From contig JAVBPC010000052.1 in assembly GCA_031549905.1 (NCBI GenBank), positions 1 through 9,036 on the forward strand: 9,036 nt of DNA. Direction: 5' to 3'. This document shows positions 1-6,467 of the stretch, one piece after another. Position numbers and translations under genes: made by a program. The notes under the pieces were generated by a model. The model was not told where the DNA came from, ran no database searches, and saw only the letters and a list, made by a program, of their open reading frames with translations. The number at the start of each line of letters is the position of its first letter. The first letter of the stretch is position 1. Origin of the DNA: Avichristensenella sp031549905. Lineage in GTDB: Bacteria > Bacillota > Clostridia > Christensenellales > Aristaeellaceae.

Positions 1-69
1 GCCGCGGTGGCGTCGGTGGAGCGGCTGGTGGATAAATTCAACGAGATACGGATTGAGGCCGGTGGATAA
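1..69 (+). CDS. C-terminal end of an unidentified protein (5' truncated by window edge)
   Basis: The first frame from base 1 is open for 22 codons and stops at TAA (67-69). The visible tail contains the run RLVDKFNEIRIEAGG. Its charged, helix-like composition and G/C-rich third positions match the coding style of the neighbours, so it is probably the end of a real gene that starts outside the window. Too little remains to name a family. It converges on the minus-strand Nudix gene with only 18 nt between the two stop codons, and no hairpin terminator is visible in that gap. The alternative is that this is a chance open frame at the window edge. Confidence 0.5.
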   Translation, partial: AAVASVERLVDKFNEIRIEAGG

Positions 70-87
70 ATCAGTGGTTGCCTAACG

Positions 88-549
88 TCACCTTTCCTGC
101 CGGATGCGCGCAACGAACTGCCGCAGCGGTTTGCGGTCCGGCGGAGTGATGTCGCTGGGCAGGTTATCGATATCGAACCACTTTAGTTCCGTTGTCTCGT
201 CAGTTTCCGGTAGCAATTCGCCTGTGAAATCGCGGCAGATGTAGTCGATGCCGATGATGTAGATCTGATCGCCGTTTGGGTAGGTATACATCTTGTCTTC
301 GCCCGAAAATACGCCCAGTAACTCCAACTTGTTTGCGATCAGCCCGGTTTCTTCCCGTAGTTCGCGCTTGGCGGCATCCTCTACGCTTTCGCCCATTTCC
401 ACTGCGCCGCCATGCATGGCCCACAGGCCGTTGTCCCGGCGGCGTTGCAATAATACCTTGCCATTTTGGTAGACGAAAACGCCCGCGCCCACTACGATGA
501 GCCTATCATGGCCTATTTTAGCGCGGATGGTGCTGATGTAATCGTTCAT
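88..549 (-). CDS. Nudix hydrolase (MutT/ADP-ribose pyrophosphatase-like)
   Basis: This 153-residue protein is a single Nudix domain, of the family that hydrolyses nucleoside diphosphates linked to another group, X. The full Nudix box G-x5-E-x7-REUxEExGU is present: G48, E54, then R62-E63-L64-R65-E66-E67-T68-G69-L70. The glutamates of the REUxEE core are the usual metal ligands. Residues 17-47 form the preceding strands (GAGVFVYQNGKVLLQRR), and an acidic C-terminal segment with WFDIDNLP (124-131) is typical of small stand-alone Nudix enzymes. The substrate cannot be read from the sequence; nucleotide-sugar, oxidised-nucleotide or dinucleotide substrates are all possible. The ATG is supported by AGGAG at 556-560 with 6 nt spacing. 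The gene starts 71 nt after the rlmD stop on the same strand with no intervening terminator, so it may be the last cistron of the pheST transcript. Confidence 0.93.
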   Translation of the reverse strand: MNDYISTIRAKIGHDRLIVVGAGVFVYQNGKVLLQRRRDNGLWAMHGGAVEMGESVEDAAKRELREETGLIANKLELLGVFSGEDKMYTYPNGDQIYIIGIDYICRDFTGELLPETDETTELKWFDIDNLPSDITPPDRKPLRQFVARIRQER

Positions 550-620
550 TGGGTTCTCCTTATTTTATGCACACGAAACTTCTTCACACAAGATGATGCG
601 CTGTCCTATAAATAGCCAAC

Positions 621-1979
621 CTATTTGGGGCGTGCCAGCAAAGCCACGCACTCCACATGCCCCGTCCAGGGAAACATATCCACAGGCTGCACGCCCGCAA
701 GCGAATAGCCGCCCTCTGCCAACACAGCCACATCGCGCGCCAGCGTGGCCGGGTTGCAGCTGACATATACGATGCGCCTAGGCGCGGCCTGTATAATCGC
801 ATCCAGCGCAGGCCGCTCGGCCCCCTTTCTGGGGGGATCAAGCACCACCGCATCCGGCTGGCCTTCGCGCCGCGCCAAATCGGGCAGCAGCAGTTCGGCG
901 GCACCGGCGTAAAAAGAAGCGTTCGCAACCCCGTTGCGCCGTGCGTTTTCCTTGGCGTCCGCAACGGCATCCGGTACGATTTCAACGCCAACCGCGCGCG
1001 CGGCCCGGGAAGCCAACGGCAGCGTGATCGATCCGCAGCCGCAGTACACATCCCATACCGTTTCATTTGCGGTAAGCTCCGCCATAGAAACCGCCTGTGC
1101 ATACAGCGTTTCCGCCTGCGCGCGGTTCACTTGGAAAAATGTGTGCGGCGAAACGCGAAGAGAGAAACCCGCCAGTTCATCCGACAGAAATGCCTCTCCC
1201 CACAGAACCCGCGCGCCGTCTCCCAGGATGACGTTGCTGGCCTTCGTATTTTCGGAAAGCATGATGGAAACAAGATTTGGCGCGGCCTCCCGGGCAATGC
1301 GGATCAGCTCGCCGCCGGCGGGAACAGTCTTTCCGTTGATGGACAGAATCAGCATCGCCGTGCCGTTCCTCGCTTCGCGCGTCATCACATGGCGAATCAA
1401 GCCCTTGCCGGTGGCTTCCTTGTACGCGGGCACTTTGTTTTCCAGCATCCAGCGCCGAACTGCGCCCACCAGCGCATCCGACTGCTGCGATTGCAGCAGG
1501 CAGCCGCTGGGTGCGTCGATGATCTCATGGCTGCGCGCGGCAAAGCATCCGATGCGAAGCCCGCCGTCTGCGCTGCCCACGGGGAATGCGCCCTTGTTGC
1601 GGTAGCGCCAGGGGTCATCCATACCAAGGATTGGCGCGACGGGCGGGTTCTCAACGCCGCCTATGCACGAAAGGCAGTCCCGCACTTGCTGCTCCTTGTG
1701 GTGCAGCGTGCTTTCATAGGCTAGGTGTTGCGCAGTGCAGCCCCCGCATCTGGGAAAATGCAGGCAAGGCACCTGAACCCTGTCAGGCGCCGCACCATCC
1801 CGCGCGGTCAACTTCCCGGCCGCGTATTGCTTTGTCACCTTGATGATCCGGGCGGTAATTGTTTCGCCCGGCAAGGCCCCCGGCACGAAAACCACCTGGC
1901 CTTCGTGCCGGCATATCCCTTCAAAATCCTGGCCCAGCGCCGTGCATTTCAGGGAAATCGTCGCGTTCTTTTCCAACAT
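621..1979 (-). CDS. rlmD: 23S rRNA (uracil-C5)-methyltransferase, TrmA/RlmD (RumA) family
   Basis: This 452-residue enzyme should transfer a methyl group from S-adenosylmethionine to C5 of a uracil in 23S rRNA, with a [4Fe-4S] cluster assisting the fold. An N-terminal TRAM RNA-binding domain covers about residues 4-60. The cluster cysteines are C72, C78 and C81 (C-x5-CGGC) plus C160. The SAM-binding loop is DVYCGCGS (310-317), DPPRKG lies at 381-386, and the nucleophile is C408 in YVSCNPATLARD. E442 in HVEC matches the general base of the family. Length and motif order are normal. In Bacillus the homologue acts at both U747 and U1939 (RlmCD), so the site specificity is uncertain here. The start lies 3 nt after the pheT stop and has only a weak purine-rich site (GAAAG) inside the end of pheT, which suggests translational coupling. 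Both the TRAM fit and the spacing favour this ATG. Confidence 0.95.
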   Translation of the reverse strand: MLEKNATISLKCTALGQDFEGICRHEGQVVFVPGALPGETITARIIKVTKQYAAGKLTARDGAAPDRVQVPCLHFPRCGGCTAQHLAYESTLHHKEQQVRDCLSCIGGVENPPVAPILGMDDPWRYRNKGAFPVGSADGGLRIGCFAARSHEIIDAPSGCLLQSQQSDALVGAVRRWMLENKVPAYKEATGKGLIRHVMTREARNGTAMLILSINGKTVPAGGELIRIAREAAPNLVSIMLSENTKASNVILGDGARVLWGEAFLSDELAGFSLRVSPHTFFQVNRAQAETLYAQAVSMAELTANETVWDVYCGCGSITLPLASRAARAVGVEIVPDAVADAKENARRNGVANASFYAGAAELLLPDLARREGQPDAVVLDPPRKGAERPALDAIIQAAPRRIVYVSCNPATLARDVAVLAEGGYSLAGVQPVDMFPWTGHVECVALLARPK

Positions 1980-1982
1980 GGT

Positions 1983-4376
1983 TTACTTTCGCATTTCCGC
2001 TTCGAATTCTTTGCGGCAGGTTTCAATGACGCTTGCGATCAGCTTCGTGACTTCCTCATCCGTCAACGTGCGGTCATCCGCGCGGAACCGGAAGGAGAAC
2101 GCTACGGATTTCTTGCCGTCGCCCAGCTGTTGGCCGCGGTACACATCGAACAGGTCGGCCCTTTCCAGCAGCTTGCCTACGGCGCTGCGGATGGCGGCCA
2201 GCACGGGCCCAACGGGCTGATTCTCATCAAGCACCAGGGCCAAATCGCGCGTGACGGCAGGGAAACGGGGCAGCGGGCGCACTTCGCCCATCGGGGCGGC
2301 ATGGCGCGCCACAGCGGCCAGCGAGACTTCCGCCAGATAGACGCGGCCTTCTAGGTCGAACGCGTCGGCGGTTTCAGGGTGCAGCTCGCCGAGCCTGGCA
2401 AGGGTATCTCCGCTGGCACTCAAGGTTGCAGAGCGGCCCGGGTGGTAATATACATCCGCGCCAGGCGCGATGTCGGCTAAAATGCCCATCACGCGCAGCA
2501 GCTCTTCCACCACCCCGCGCATCCGGTAGAAGTCAAACCCGGAGCCGTACGCGCCGATCACCAGCATCGGCTCTTCGTTGGGCAGCGCACCCTCTTCGCG
2601 GTTGTGACCTTCAAACACCACGCCGCACTCGAACAGCATTGCGCCGTCGTTTTGCTGGTTCTGGTTCGTGTGGATCACGTTCAGCATGCCTGGGACAAGC
2701 GTGGTGCGCATCACGCTGGTATCTTCGCCCAGCGGGTTTCTGATGACAACGGGGGAAAGGCGCGGATCGCCCGCGGGCAGGCCAAGCCGCGCGGCGGCGG
2801 TTTGTGACGTGAACGAATACGCCATCGTTTCGTGCCCGCCAAGCGCCACCATCACGCGCCCCACCAGATCCAGCATGCGCATGTGCTCCGAGCGCGCGCC
2901 CTGCATGGCTTCGCCGCGCGGCAGCACGGATTCCAGCTTGTCATAGCCGTAGTAGCGCAGCGCTTCTTCCGCAAGGTCGGCGAACCCATCCACATCCTGG
3001 CGGAAGGGCGGAGGCGTCGCACGCAGCGTGTCGCCATCAAGCGACACATCGAAATGCAGCTTGCGCAGAATGTTCGCGATTTCAGCGGCGGGCATCCTGA
3101 CGCCGGTCCAGCTTTGTATCTTCGCAACGCTGGCAACCACCGTAGGCAGCTGAACGGGCACTGGGTATACATCGATCACGCCCGTGACGACATCGCCCGC
3201 ATCCAGCATGTTCACCAGCTGGCACGCGCGGTCAAGCGCCTCCGGCAAGGTCAGCGGCGTTACGCCCTTCTCGAACCTGGAAGAGGATTCTGTGCGGATG
3301 CCGAGCTTCCGCGCGGTAACGCGGGTGCTGGCCCGGTCGAACGCGGCGCATTCGAACAGAATCTCCCGCGTGCTTTCGGTGATCTCGGACTCCTCGCCGC
3401 CCATGATGCCCGCAAGACCCGTGGCGTTTTCGCCGTCCGCAATGACCAACATGTCATCCGTCAGCTGATGCTCTTTGCCGTCCAGCGTGCGGAGCGTTTC
3501 ACCCGCCCTTGCGCGGCGCACGACGATGTCCCGGCCGCGCACCTTGGCAAGATCAAACGCGTGCATGGGGTGACCCGTCTCCAGCATAACGAAGTTGGTG
3601 ATATCGACAATGTTGTTGATGGAGCGCATGCCCGCGCCGTGCAGGTAGCTGCGCAGCCACAGCGGAGACGGCCCAATGCGGATATTCTTTACTACGCGCG
3701 CCATATACCTGGGGCACAGCACGCTGTCAAGCACCGTAACGGAAGCCTCTCTGCTGACATCGCCGCCCATTTCTTTCACGGTGATTTCAGGCTTGCTGAA
3801 CGGCACATCGAATGCCGCCGCGGATTCCCTGGCGATGCCCCACACGGACTGGCAGTCCGGCCGGTTGGCCAGAATATCGTAATCGACCACCGTATCGCCG
3901 ATGCCAAGCAGCGGACGCACATCCTGGCCCAGCGGGTGTTCGTCGCTAAAAACCAGGATGCCGTCCACGCCGGCGCCGGGGTACAGCGCGTCATCCACGC
4001 CAAGCTCGCTGCCGCCCGCTAGCATCCCTTCGGATACCACGCCGCGCAGCTTGCCCGTTTTGATCTTCTGCCCGCCCGGCAGCACGGAGCCATCCAGGCA
4101 TACCGGCACCGTCTCGCCGCCCCTCAGGTTCTGCGCGCCGGTGACGATCTGCAGCGGGTTTTCACCGCCCACATCGATCTGGCAGATCCACAGGTGATCG
4201 GAATTCGGGTGGCGTTCCATGGACAGCACGCGGCCGGTGACGATGCCCTGCATTGCCCCGCCGATGACGGCAGTGCCTTCCACGCCGGTGCCTGTCATGA
4301 TCATGCGCCTTGTATATTCCTCCGCATTCGCCGGAACATCGGCGTAATCGCGGATCCATTGCATCGGTATTTTCAT
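1983..4376 (-). CDS. pheT: phenylalanine--tRNA ligase beta subunit
   Basis: This 797-residue subunit pairs with PheS as an alpha2-beta2 enzyme that charges tRNA-Phe in the cytoplasm and edits mischarged Tyr-tRNA-Phe. The domains appear in the usual bacterial order. An EMAP/OB-type tRNA-binding domain (about 43-150) contains RHPNSDHL and GMLAGGSELG. NRPD (171-174) leads into the B3/B4 editing domain (about 215-385), with HPMHAFD at 269-275. The B5 domain is about 410-480, the inactive catalytic-like core about 490-690, and the C-terminal ferredoxin-like anticodon-binding domain (FDX-ACB) starts at PRFPAVTRDLALV (703-715). Length is standard and no key region is missing. The gene starts 12 nt after the pheS stop; its ribosome binding site AAGGGGG overlaps that stop codon, so the two subunits are probably coupled in translation. 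Expression should follow the upstream Phe T-box. Confidence 0.98.
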   Translation of the reverse strand: MKIPMQWIRDYADVPANAEEYTRRMIMTGTGVEGTAVIGGAMQGIVTGRVLSMERHPNSDHLWICQIDVGGENPLQIVTGAQNLRGGETVPVCLDGSVLPGGQKIKTGKLRGVVSEGMLAGGSELGVDDALYPGAGVDGILVFSDEHPLGQDVRPLLGIGDTVVDYDILANRPDCQSVWGIARESAAAFDVPFSKPEITVKEMGGDVSREASVTVLDSVLCPRYMARVVKNIRIGPSPLWLRSYLHGAGMRSINNIVDITNFVMLETGHPMHAFDLAKVRGRDIVVRRARAGETLRTLDGKEHQLTDDMLVIADGENATGLAGIMGGEESEITESTREILFECAAFDRASTRVTARKLGIRTESSSRFEKGVTPLTLPEALDRACQLVNMLDAGDVVTGVIDVYPVPVQLPTVVASVAKIQSWTGVRMPAAEIANILRKLHFDVSLDGDTLRATPPPFRQDVDGFADLAEEALRYYGYDKLESVLPRGEAMQGARSEHMRMLDLVGRVMVALGGHETMAYSFTSQTAAARLGLPAGDPRLSPVVIRNPLGEDTSVMRTTLVPGMLNVIHTNQNQQNDGAMLFECGVVFEGHNREEGALPNEEPMLVIGAYGSGFDFYRMRGVVEELLRVMGILADIAPGADVYYHPGRSATLSASGDTLARLGELHPETADAFDLEGRVYLAEVSLAAVARHAAPMGEVRPLPRFPAVTRDLALVLDENQPVGPVLAAIRSAVGKLLERADLFDVYRGQQLGDGKKSVAFSFRFRADDRTLTDEEVTKLIASVIETCRKEFEAEMRK

Positions 4377-4382
4377 GCTGCT

Positions 4383-4391
4383 ACCCCCTTA
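4383..4391 (-). promoter_or_regulatory. pheT ribosome binding site overlapping the pheS stop codon
   Basis: On the minus strand the pheS stop TAA runs directly into AAGGGGGT, 6 nt before the pheT ATG. Sharing bases between stop codon and binding site is a common arrangement for coupling two subunits of one complex at equal amounts. The coupling itself is inferred. Confidence 0.75.
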
Positions 4392-5411
4392 CCTGAACTG
4401 CTGCAGGAAGCGCAGATCGCCCTCATACAGCAGCCGCATATCGTTGATGCCGTATTTCAGCATCGCAAGTCTCTCTATGCCCATGCCGAACGCAAAGCCG
4501 GAGTACACATCCGGGTCGATTCCGCACATGGACAGCACGCGCGGGTTCACCATCCCGCAGCCAAGCACCTCAATCCAGCCGGTGCCCTTGCAGATGCGGC
4601 AGCCCTTGCCACGGCAGGCCATGCAGGTGAGGTCGACCTCGGCGGAAGGTTCCGTGAACGGGAAGAACGACGGGCGGAAGCGGGTCGTGATGCCTTCGCC
4701 GTACCGCGCGCGGGCGAACGCATCCAACGTGCCCTTGAGGTTCGCCATGGAGATATCCTTATCGATCAGCAGGCCTTCCAGCTGATGGAACACGGGGGAG
4801 TGCGTGGCGTCCAGCTCATCCGCGCGGAACACGCGTCCGGGGCAGATGATGCGGATGGGCGGCTTCCGCGTGGTCATGGTGCGCGCCTGCACGGGTGAAG
4901 TGTGCGTGCGCAGCACGATGTTGTCCTCGATATAGAACGTATCCTGCGCATCGCGCGCGGGGTGGTTCTTGGGCAGGTTGAGCAGCTCAAAGTTGTAGAC
5001 ATCCAGCTCCACTTCCGGGCCTTCAACCACTTCATACCCCATGCCGGTGAAGATATCCACCAGGTCTTCCTGCACCATGGTGATGGGATGGCGCGTGCCC
5101 GCGCGGGGCAGGGGGCGCGGCTCGGTCACATCGATGGCTTCCTGCGCCAGGCGCTCGGCGCGCTCGCGGCGCTTTAGCTCCTGCTGGCGGGCAAGCAGCA
5201 TCTCATCGATGGTTTCGCGCGCGGCGTTGATCATCGCGCCCACGCGGGGCCGCTCCTCCGGCGGCAGGTTGCCCATGGAGCGCAGCAGTTGTGTCAGGCT
5301 GCCCTTCTTCCCTTGAATGAGCACGCGGAATTGTTCCAGGTCTTTCGCGGATGCGACTTCCTGGATGCGTGCGCGCGCCTCTTCCAGCAGTTTGTCGATC
5401 ATTTCATGCAT
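4389..5411 (-). CDS. pheS: phenylalanine--tRNA ligase alpha subunit
   Basis: This 340-residue catalytic subunit activates phenylalanine with ATP and transfers it to tRNA-Phe. Residues 1-95 are a charged helical segment, the N-terminal coiled coil that contacts tRNA. The class II core follows: GPEVE (131-135), HPARD (150-154), THTSPVQ (169-175), motif 2 in the stretch from FRADELDATH (195-204) to FHQLEG (208-213), and motif 3 in GFAFGMGIERLAML (305-318). Four cysteines, C263, C266, C271 and C274 (CxxCx4CxxC), precede KGTGWIEVLG. This looks like a small metal-knuckle insertion of the kind I recall from some Gram-positive PheS proteins; metal binding is inferred. The start is well fixed by AAGGAGG at 5419-5425, 7 nt before the ATG; the next ATG, three codons on, is less well placed. 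The gene is first in the operon, about 200 nt downstream of the T-box terminator. Confidence 0.98.
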   Translation of the reverse strand: MHEMIDKLLEEARARIQEVASAKDLEQFRVLIQGKKGSLTQLLRSMGNLPPEERPRVGAMINAARETIDEMLLARQQELKRRERAERLAQEAIDVTEPRPLPRAGTRHPITMVQEDLVDIFTGMGYEVVEGPEVELDVYNFELLNLPKNHPARDAQDTFYIEDNIVLRTHTSPVQARTMTTRKPPIRIICPGRVFRADELDATHSPVFHQLEGLLIDKDISMANLKGTLDAFARARYGEGITTRFRPSFFPFTEPSAEVDLTCMACRGKGCRICKGTGWIEVLGCGMVNPRVLSMCGIDPDVYSGFAFGMGIERLAMLKYGINDMRLLYEGDLRFLQQFR

Positions 5412-5418
5412 GTGGATT

Positions 5419-5425
5419 CCTCCTT
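5419..5425 (-). promoter_or_regulatory. pheS ribosome binding site
   Basis: AAGGAGG on the minus strand is a near-complete complement to the 3' end of 16S rRNA. It sits 7 nt before the ATG at 5411 and decides between the two closely spaced ATGs at the start of pheS. Confidence 0.85.
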
Positions 5426-5438
5426 ACTAAGCGCCGCC

Positions 5439-5597
5439 AGAGCAATTTTCGGAAACATTCGGCATGGATTTGCCAGAGTTTTGCCGTTTCGCTAAGCCGA
5501 GGGAACAAGGCGTAGCGGCGCTACGCCGCGTGGACGAGGCAACGCGAGGCGGCAAAAGATCCGCAAAGACATGCCGAATGTTTTCGCAAAATGCTCT
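5439..5597. repeat. 159-bp long imperfect palindrome (MITE- or hairpin-type intergenic element) in the pheS 5' untranslated region
   Basis: Two 78-nt arms (5439-5516 and 5520-5597) are inverted copies of each other around a 3-nt centre at 5517-5519, aligned with no gaps. By hand alignment about 56 of 78 positions match. The outer 28 nt match at 25 positions, including ATTCGGCATG; the middle is weaker but contains TTTTGCCG in both arms; the innermost 8 nt (GGCGTAGC / GCTACGCC) match perfectly. The ends read AGAGC...GCTCT. No coding frame explains it and no target-site duplication is obvious at the edges. It lies between the T-box terminator and the pheS ribosome binding site, so on the pheS transcript it would fold into one long interrupted hairpin. 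It resembles dispersed palindromic intergenic repeats, but no second copy occurs in this window, so mobility is inferred. Confidence 0.8.
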
Positions 5598-5614
5598 AAT
5601 GCTTTGCGGCAAAT

Positions 5615-5651
5615 GAAAACGCGCCTGCATCCGCAAAGGGACGCAGGCGCG
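5615..5651 (-). terminator. T-box-controlled intrinsic terminator ahead of pheS
   Basis: On the minus strand a 13-bp stem (5639-5651 with 5620-5632, one G-U pair) closes a 6-nt loop and is followed by TTTTC (5615-5619). Its 5' arm contains the bases needed for the T-box antiterminator, so the two structures are mutually exclusive. This is the expected OFF state when charged tRNA-Phe is abundant. Confidence 0.93.
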
Positions 5652-5875
5652 ACGCGTGGTACCACCCTTCTTTGCCACGGCCCAGAGCATTTCGCTCAAA
5701 AGGCATATGGCCTTTACGGGATAACGGGCGCTTTTCCCGGCCCCGCCTTGCCCTAAAGGGTTCAGCGGAGCGGCTCCGGAGTGAATTTCCCGGCCGTAAC
5801 GCGCGCGGCTTTCACCAATGCAGCGCTCTCTTTGGCGGTACGGGGAGGTCGGGCGTTGTCTCCTTCATCGCTTTG
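5615..5875 (-). promoter_or_regulatory. Phe-specific T-box riboswitch leader of pheST
   Basis: This cis-acting RNA senses uncharged tRNA-Phe. The T-box core is intact. Helix A1 pairs AAGGG (5665-5669) with CCCTT (5636-5640). The 7-nt bulge TGGTACC (5658-5664) carries the TGGT that pairs with the tRNA ACCA end. Helix A2 pairs ACGCG (5653-5657) with TGCGT (5641-5645) through one G-U pair. Stem I features are also visible: base pairing GGAG/CTCC (5860-5863 with 5778-5781), AGAGAG (5826-5831) and GGTGAAAGC (5808-5816). The specifier is TTC at 5783-5785, within AAATTCAC, a Phe codon that fits the downstream pheST genes. A stem III-like hairpin (GAGC-GAAAT-GCTC) precedes the core. The 5' limit is inferred from the promoter. 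Binding of uncharged tRNA should stabilise the antiterminator and permit transcription of pheS and the genes behind it. Confidence 0.95.
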
Positions 5876-5881
5876 AGTAAG

Positions 5882-5910
5882 GGTATAGCATATTTGGGCT
5901 GAGATGTCAA
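5882..5910 (-). promoter_or_regulatory. sigma-A-type promoter of the T-box/pheST transcript
   Basis: On the minus strand a perfect -35 TTGACA (5905-5910) is followed after exactly 17 nt by TATACC (5882-5887). The transcript would start near 5875, just before T-box stem I, which is the position expected for this leader. The consensus -35 suggests strong constitutive initiation with control exerted by the T-box. Confidence 0.85.
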
Positions 5911-5922
5911 GGATTTAGATCA

Positions 5923-6301
5923 GCAAGCTTTTAAAACCTGAATTTTCAAGCACTTAATCATCGCTTTTGATCGATGATGTTTGAATAGGATCGCATGCGC
6001 TTTTTCCGGTTTCCTGCTGGGCAATGGCAACAGGGATAGGTCTGCCCAGAAAACTCGTGTTGTTAGGAACATGGCTATGTTGGCCCGCTGTCCCTCCGCA
6101 ATTCTCTTTCGCTGCAATGATTTCTCGACATTTGGCATTAGCCTTTGCATGCGGCGATAAACCGTAACCTCTAATACAAATATAAGTGTGTCCAACGGCA
6201 GATTTTCGGGTGGAAAACGCGACAATAAACGGCTATAATGTGATGTGTTTCGGATGCTCTAAAGGGAAACCAAAAGGTAAACGCCTTGTTTCCGAGCATA
6301 G
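5923..6301. other. intergenic stretch without a recognisable gene; one doubtful minus-strand open frame
   Basis: This stretch is visibly less GC-rich than its surroundings. The largest open frame (minus strand, 5920-6225, 101 codons) begins with TTG, has no ribosome binding site, and uses codons that the neighbouring genes avoid (ATA, CTA, CGA, AGA, TTA). Its predicted product contains FVLEVTVYRRMQRLMP, which I cannot assign to a family. It ends just upstream of the pheS promoter. A small inverted repeat (atcatcg 5957-5963 / cgatgat 5972-5978) and a plus-strand TATAAT (6234-6239) are the only other structures noted. I judge it more likely to be non-coding or decayed than a functional gene. 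Confidence 0.4.
6211..6239 (+). promoter_or_regulatory. possible plus-strand promoter reading towards the aldolase gene
   Basis: A perfect -10 TATAAT (6234-6239) lies 17 nt after TGGAAA (6211-6216), which matches the TTGACA consensus at four of six positions. It points at the aldolase gene about 230 nt away, through the antisense strand of tRNA-Leu. The hairpin at 6302-6340 has no U-tract in this direction, so it should not stop this transcript. A TATAAT in a less GC-rich segment can also arise by chance. Confidence 0.35.
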
Positions 6302-6340
6302 AAAAAAGCCCGGAAACCCTTATATATCAAGGCTCCGGGC
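6302..6340 (-). terminator. intrinsic terminator of tRNA-Leu
   Basis: On the minus strand GCCCGGA (6334-6340) pairs with TCCGGGC (6308-6314), with a further CCTT/AAGG pairing inside, and six T residues follow (6302-6307). It begins one base after the encoded CCA of the tRNA, so the primary transcript would have almost no 3' trailer before the hairpin. Confidence 0.92.
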
Positions 6341-6341
6341 T

Positions 6342-6427
6342 TGGTGCCGAAGGCGGGACTTGAACCCGCACGCCCTCGCGGGCACTGGATTTTGAGTCCA
6401 GAGCGTCTGCCATTCCACCACTTCGGC
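6342..6427 (-). tRNA. tRNA-Leu (anticodon CAA)
   Basis: This is an 86-nt class II tRNA that reads the leucine codon UUG. The acceptor stem GCCGAAG (6421-6427) pairs with CTTCGGC (6346-6352); the discriminator is A and CCA is encoded (6342-6344). The anticodon arm is CTGGA-CTCAAAA-TCCAG, which places CAA at positions 34-36. The long variable arm GCCC-GCGA-GGGC is the serine/leucine/tyrosine hallmark. The T arm is GCGGG-TTCAAGT-CCCGC. No intron or mismatch is visible. It is a single-gene unit with its own promoter and terminator. Confidence 0.98.
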
Positions 6428-6436
6428 GCGGAAATC

Positions 6437-6465
6437 AGTATAGCAAATGAGAAAGGAAAAATCAA
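6437..6465 (-). promoter_or_regulatory. promoter of tRNA-Leu, overlapping the aldolase ribosome binding site
   Basis: On the minus strand TTGATT (6460-6465) and TATACT (6437-6442) are separated by exactly 17 nt. Initiation would fall near 6430, about 3 nt before the mature tRNA 5' end, so the 5' leader is very short. The -35 box lies 2 nt from the aldolase ATG, and the spacer contains the aldolase ribosome binding site on the opposite strand. Confidence 0.82.
6452..6457 (+). promoter_or_regulatory. ribosome binding site that fixes the aldolase start
   Basis: AAAGGA lies 10 nt before the ATG at 6468. The in-frame ATG at 6447 has no purine-rich site upstream and would itself contain this site within its coding sequence, so the later ATG is preferred. 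Confidence 0.65.
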
Positions 6466-6467
6466 GT

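Noticed and set aside
70..87. Possible terminator between the two convergent genes at the left edge
   Set aside because: The 18-nt gap contains no inverted repeat or T-tract.
657..1724. A 355-codon open frame on the plus strand
   Set aside because: It is antisense to rlmD, which has all its iron-sulfur and catalytic residues in place; the plus-strand frame is a shadow rich in Arg, His and Ala.
2832..4022. A 396-codon open frame on the plus strand
   Set aside because: It lies wholly antisense to pheT, whose full domain structure is evident. Long antisense frames are expected in GC-rich coding DNA, and the product has no recognisable motifs.
5957..5978. Small inverted repeat ATCATCG/CGATGAT as an operator or terminator
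   Set aside because: A 7-bp arm with an 8-nt loop and no T-tract in a less GC-rich region is within chance expectation; no gene start is next to it.
6186..6395. A 69-codon plus-strand frame whose end resembles a common hypothetical protein
   Set aside because: Its C-terminal half is the reverse complement of tRNA-Leu, a well-known source of spurious annotated peptides.
6447..6467. Earlier ATG extending the aldolase by seven residues
   Set aside because: There is no ribosome binding site before it; the extension contains the AAAGGA site, and the family normally begins close to the SDN motif.
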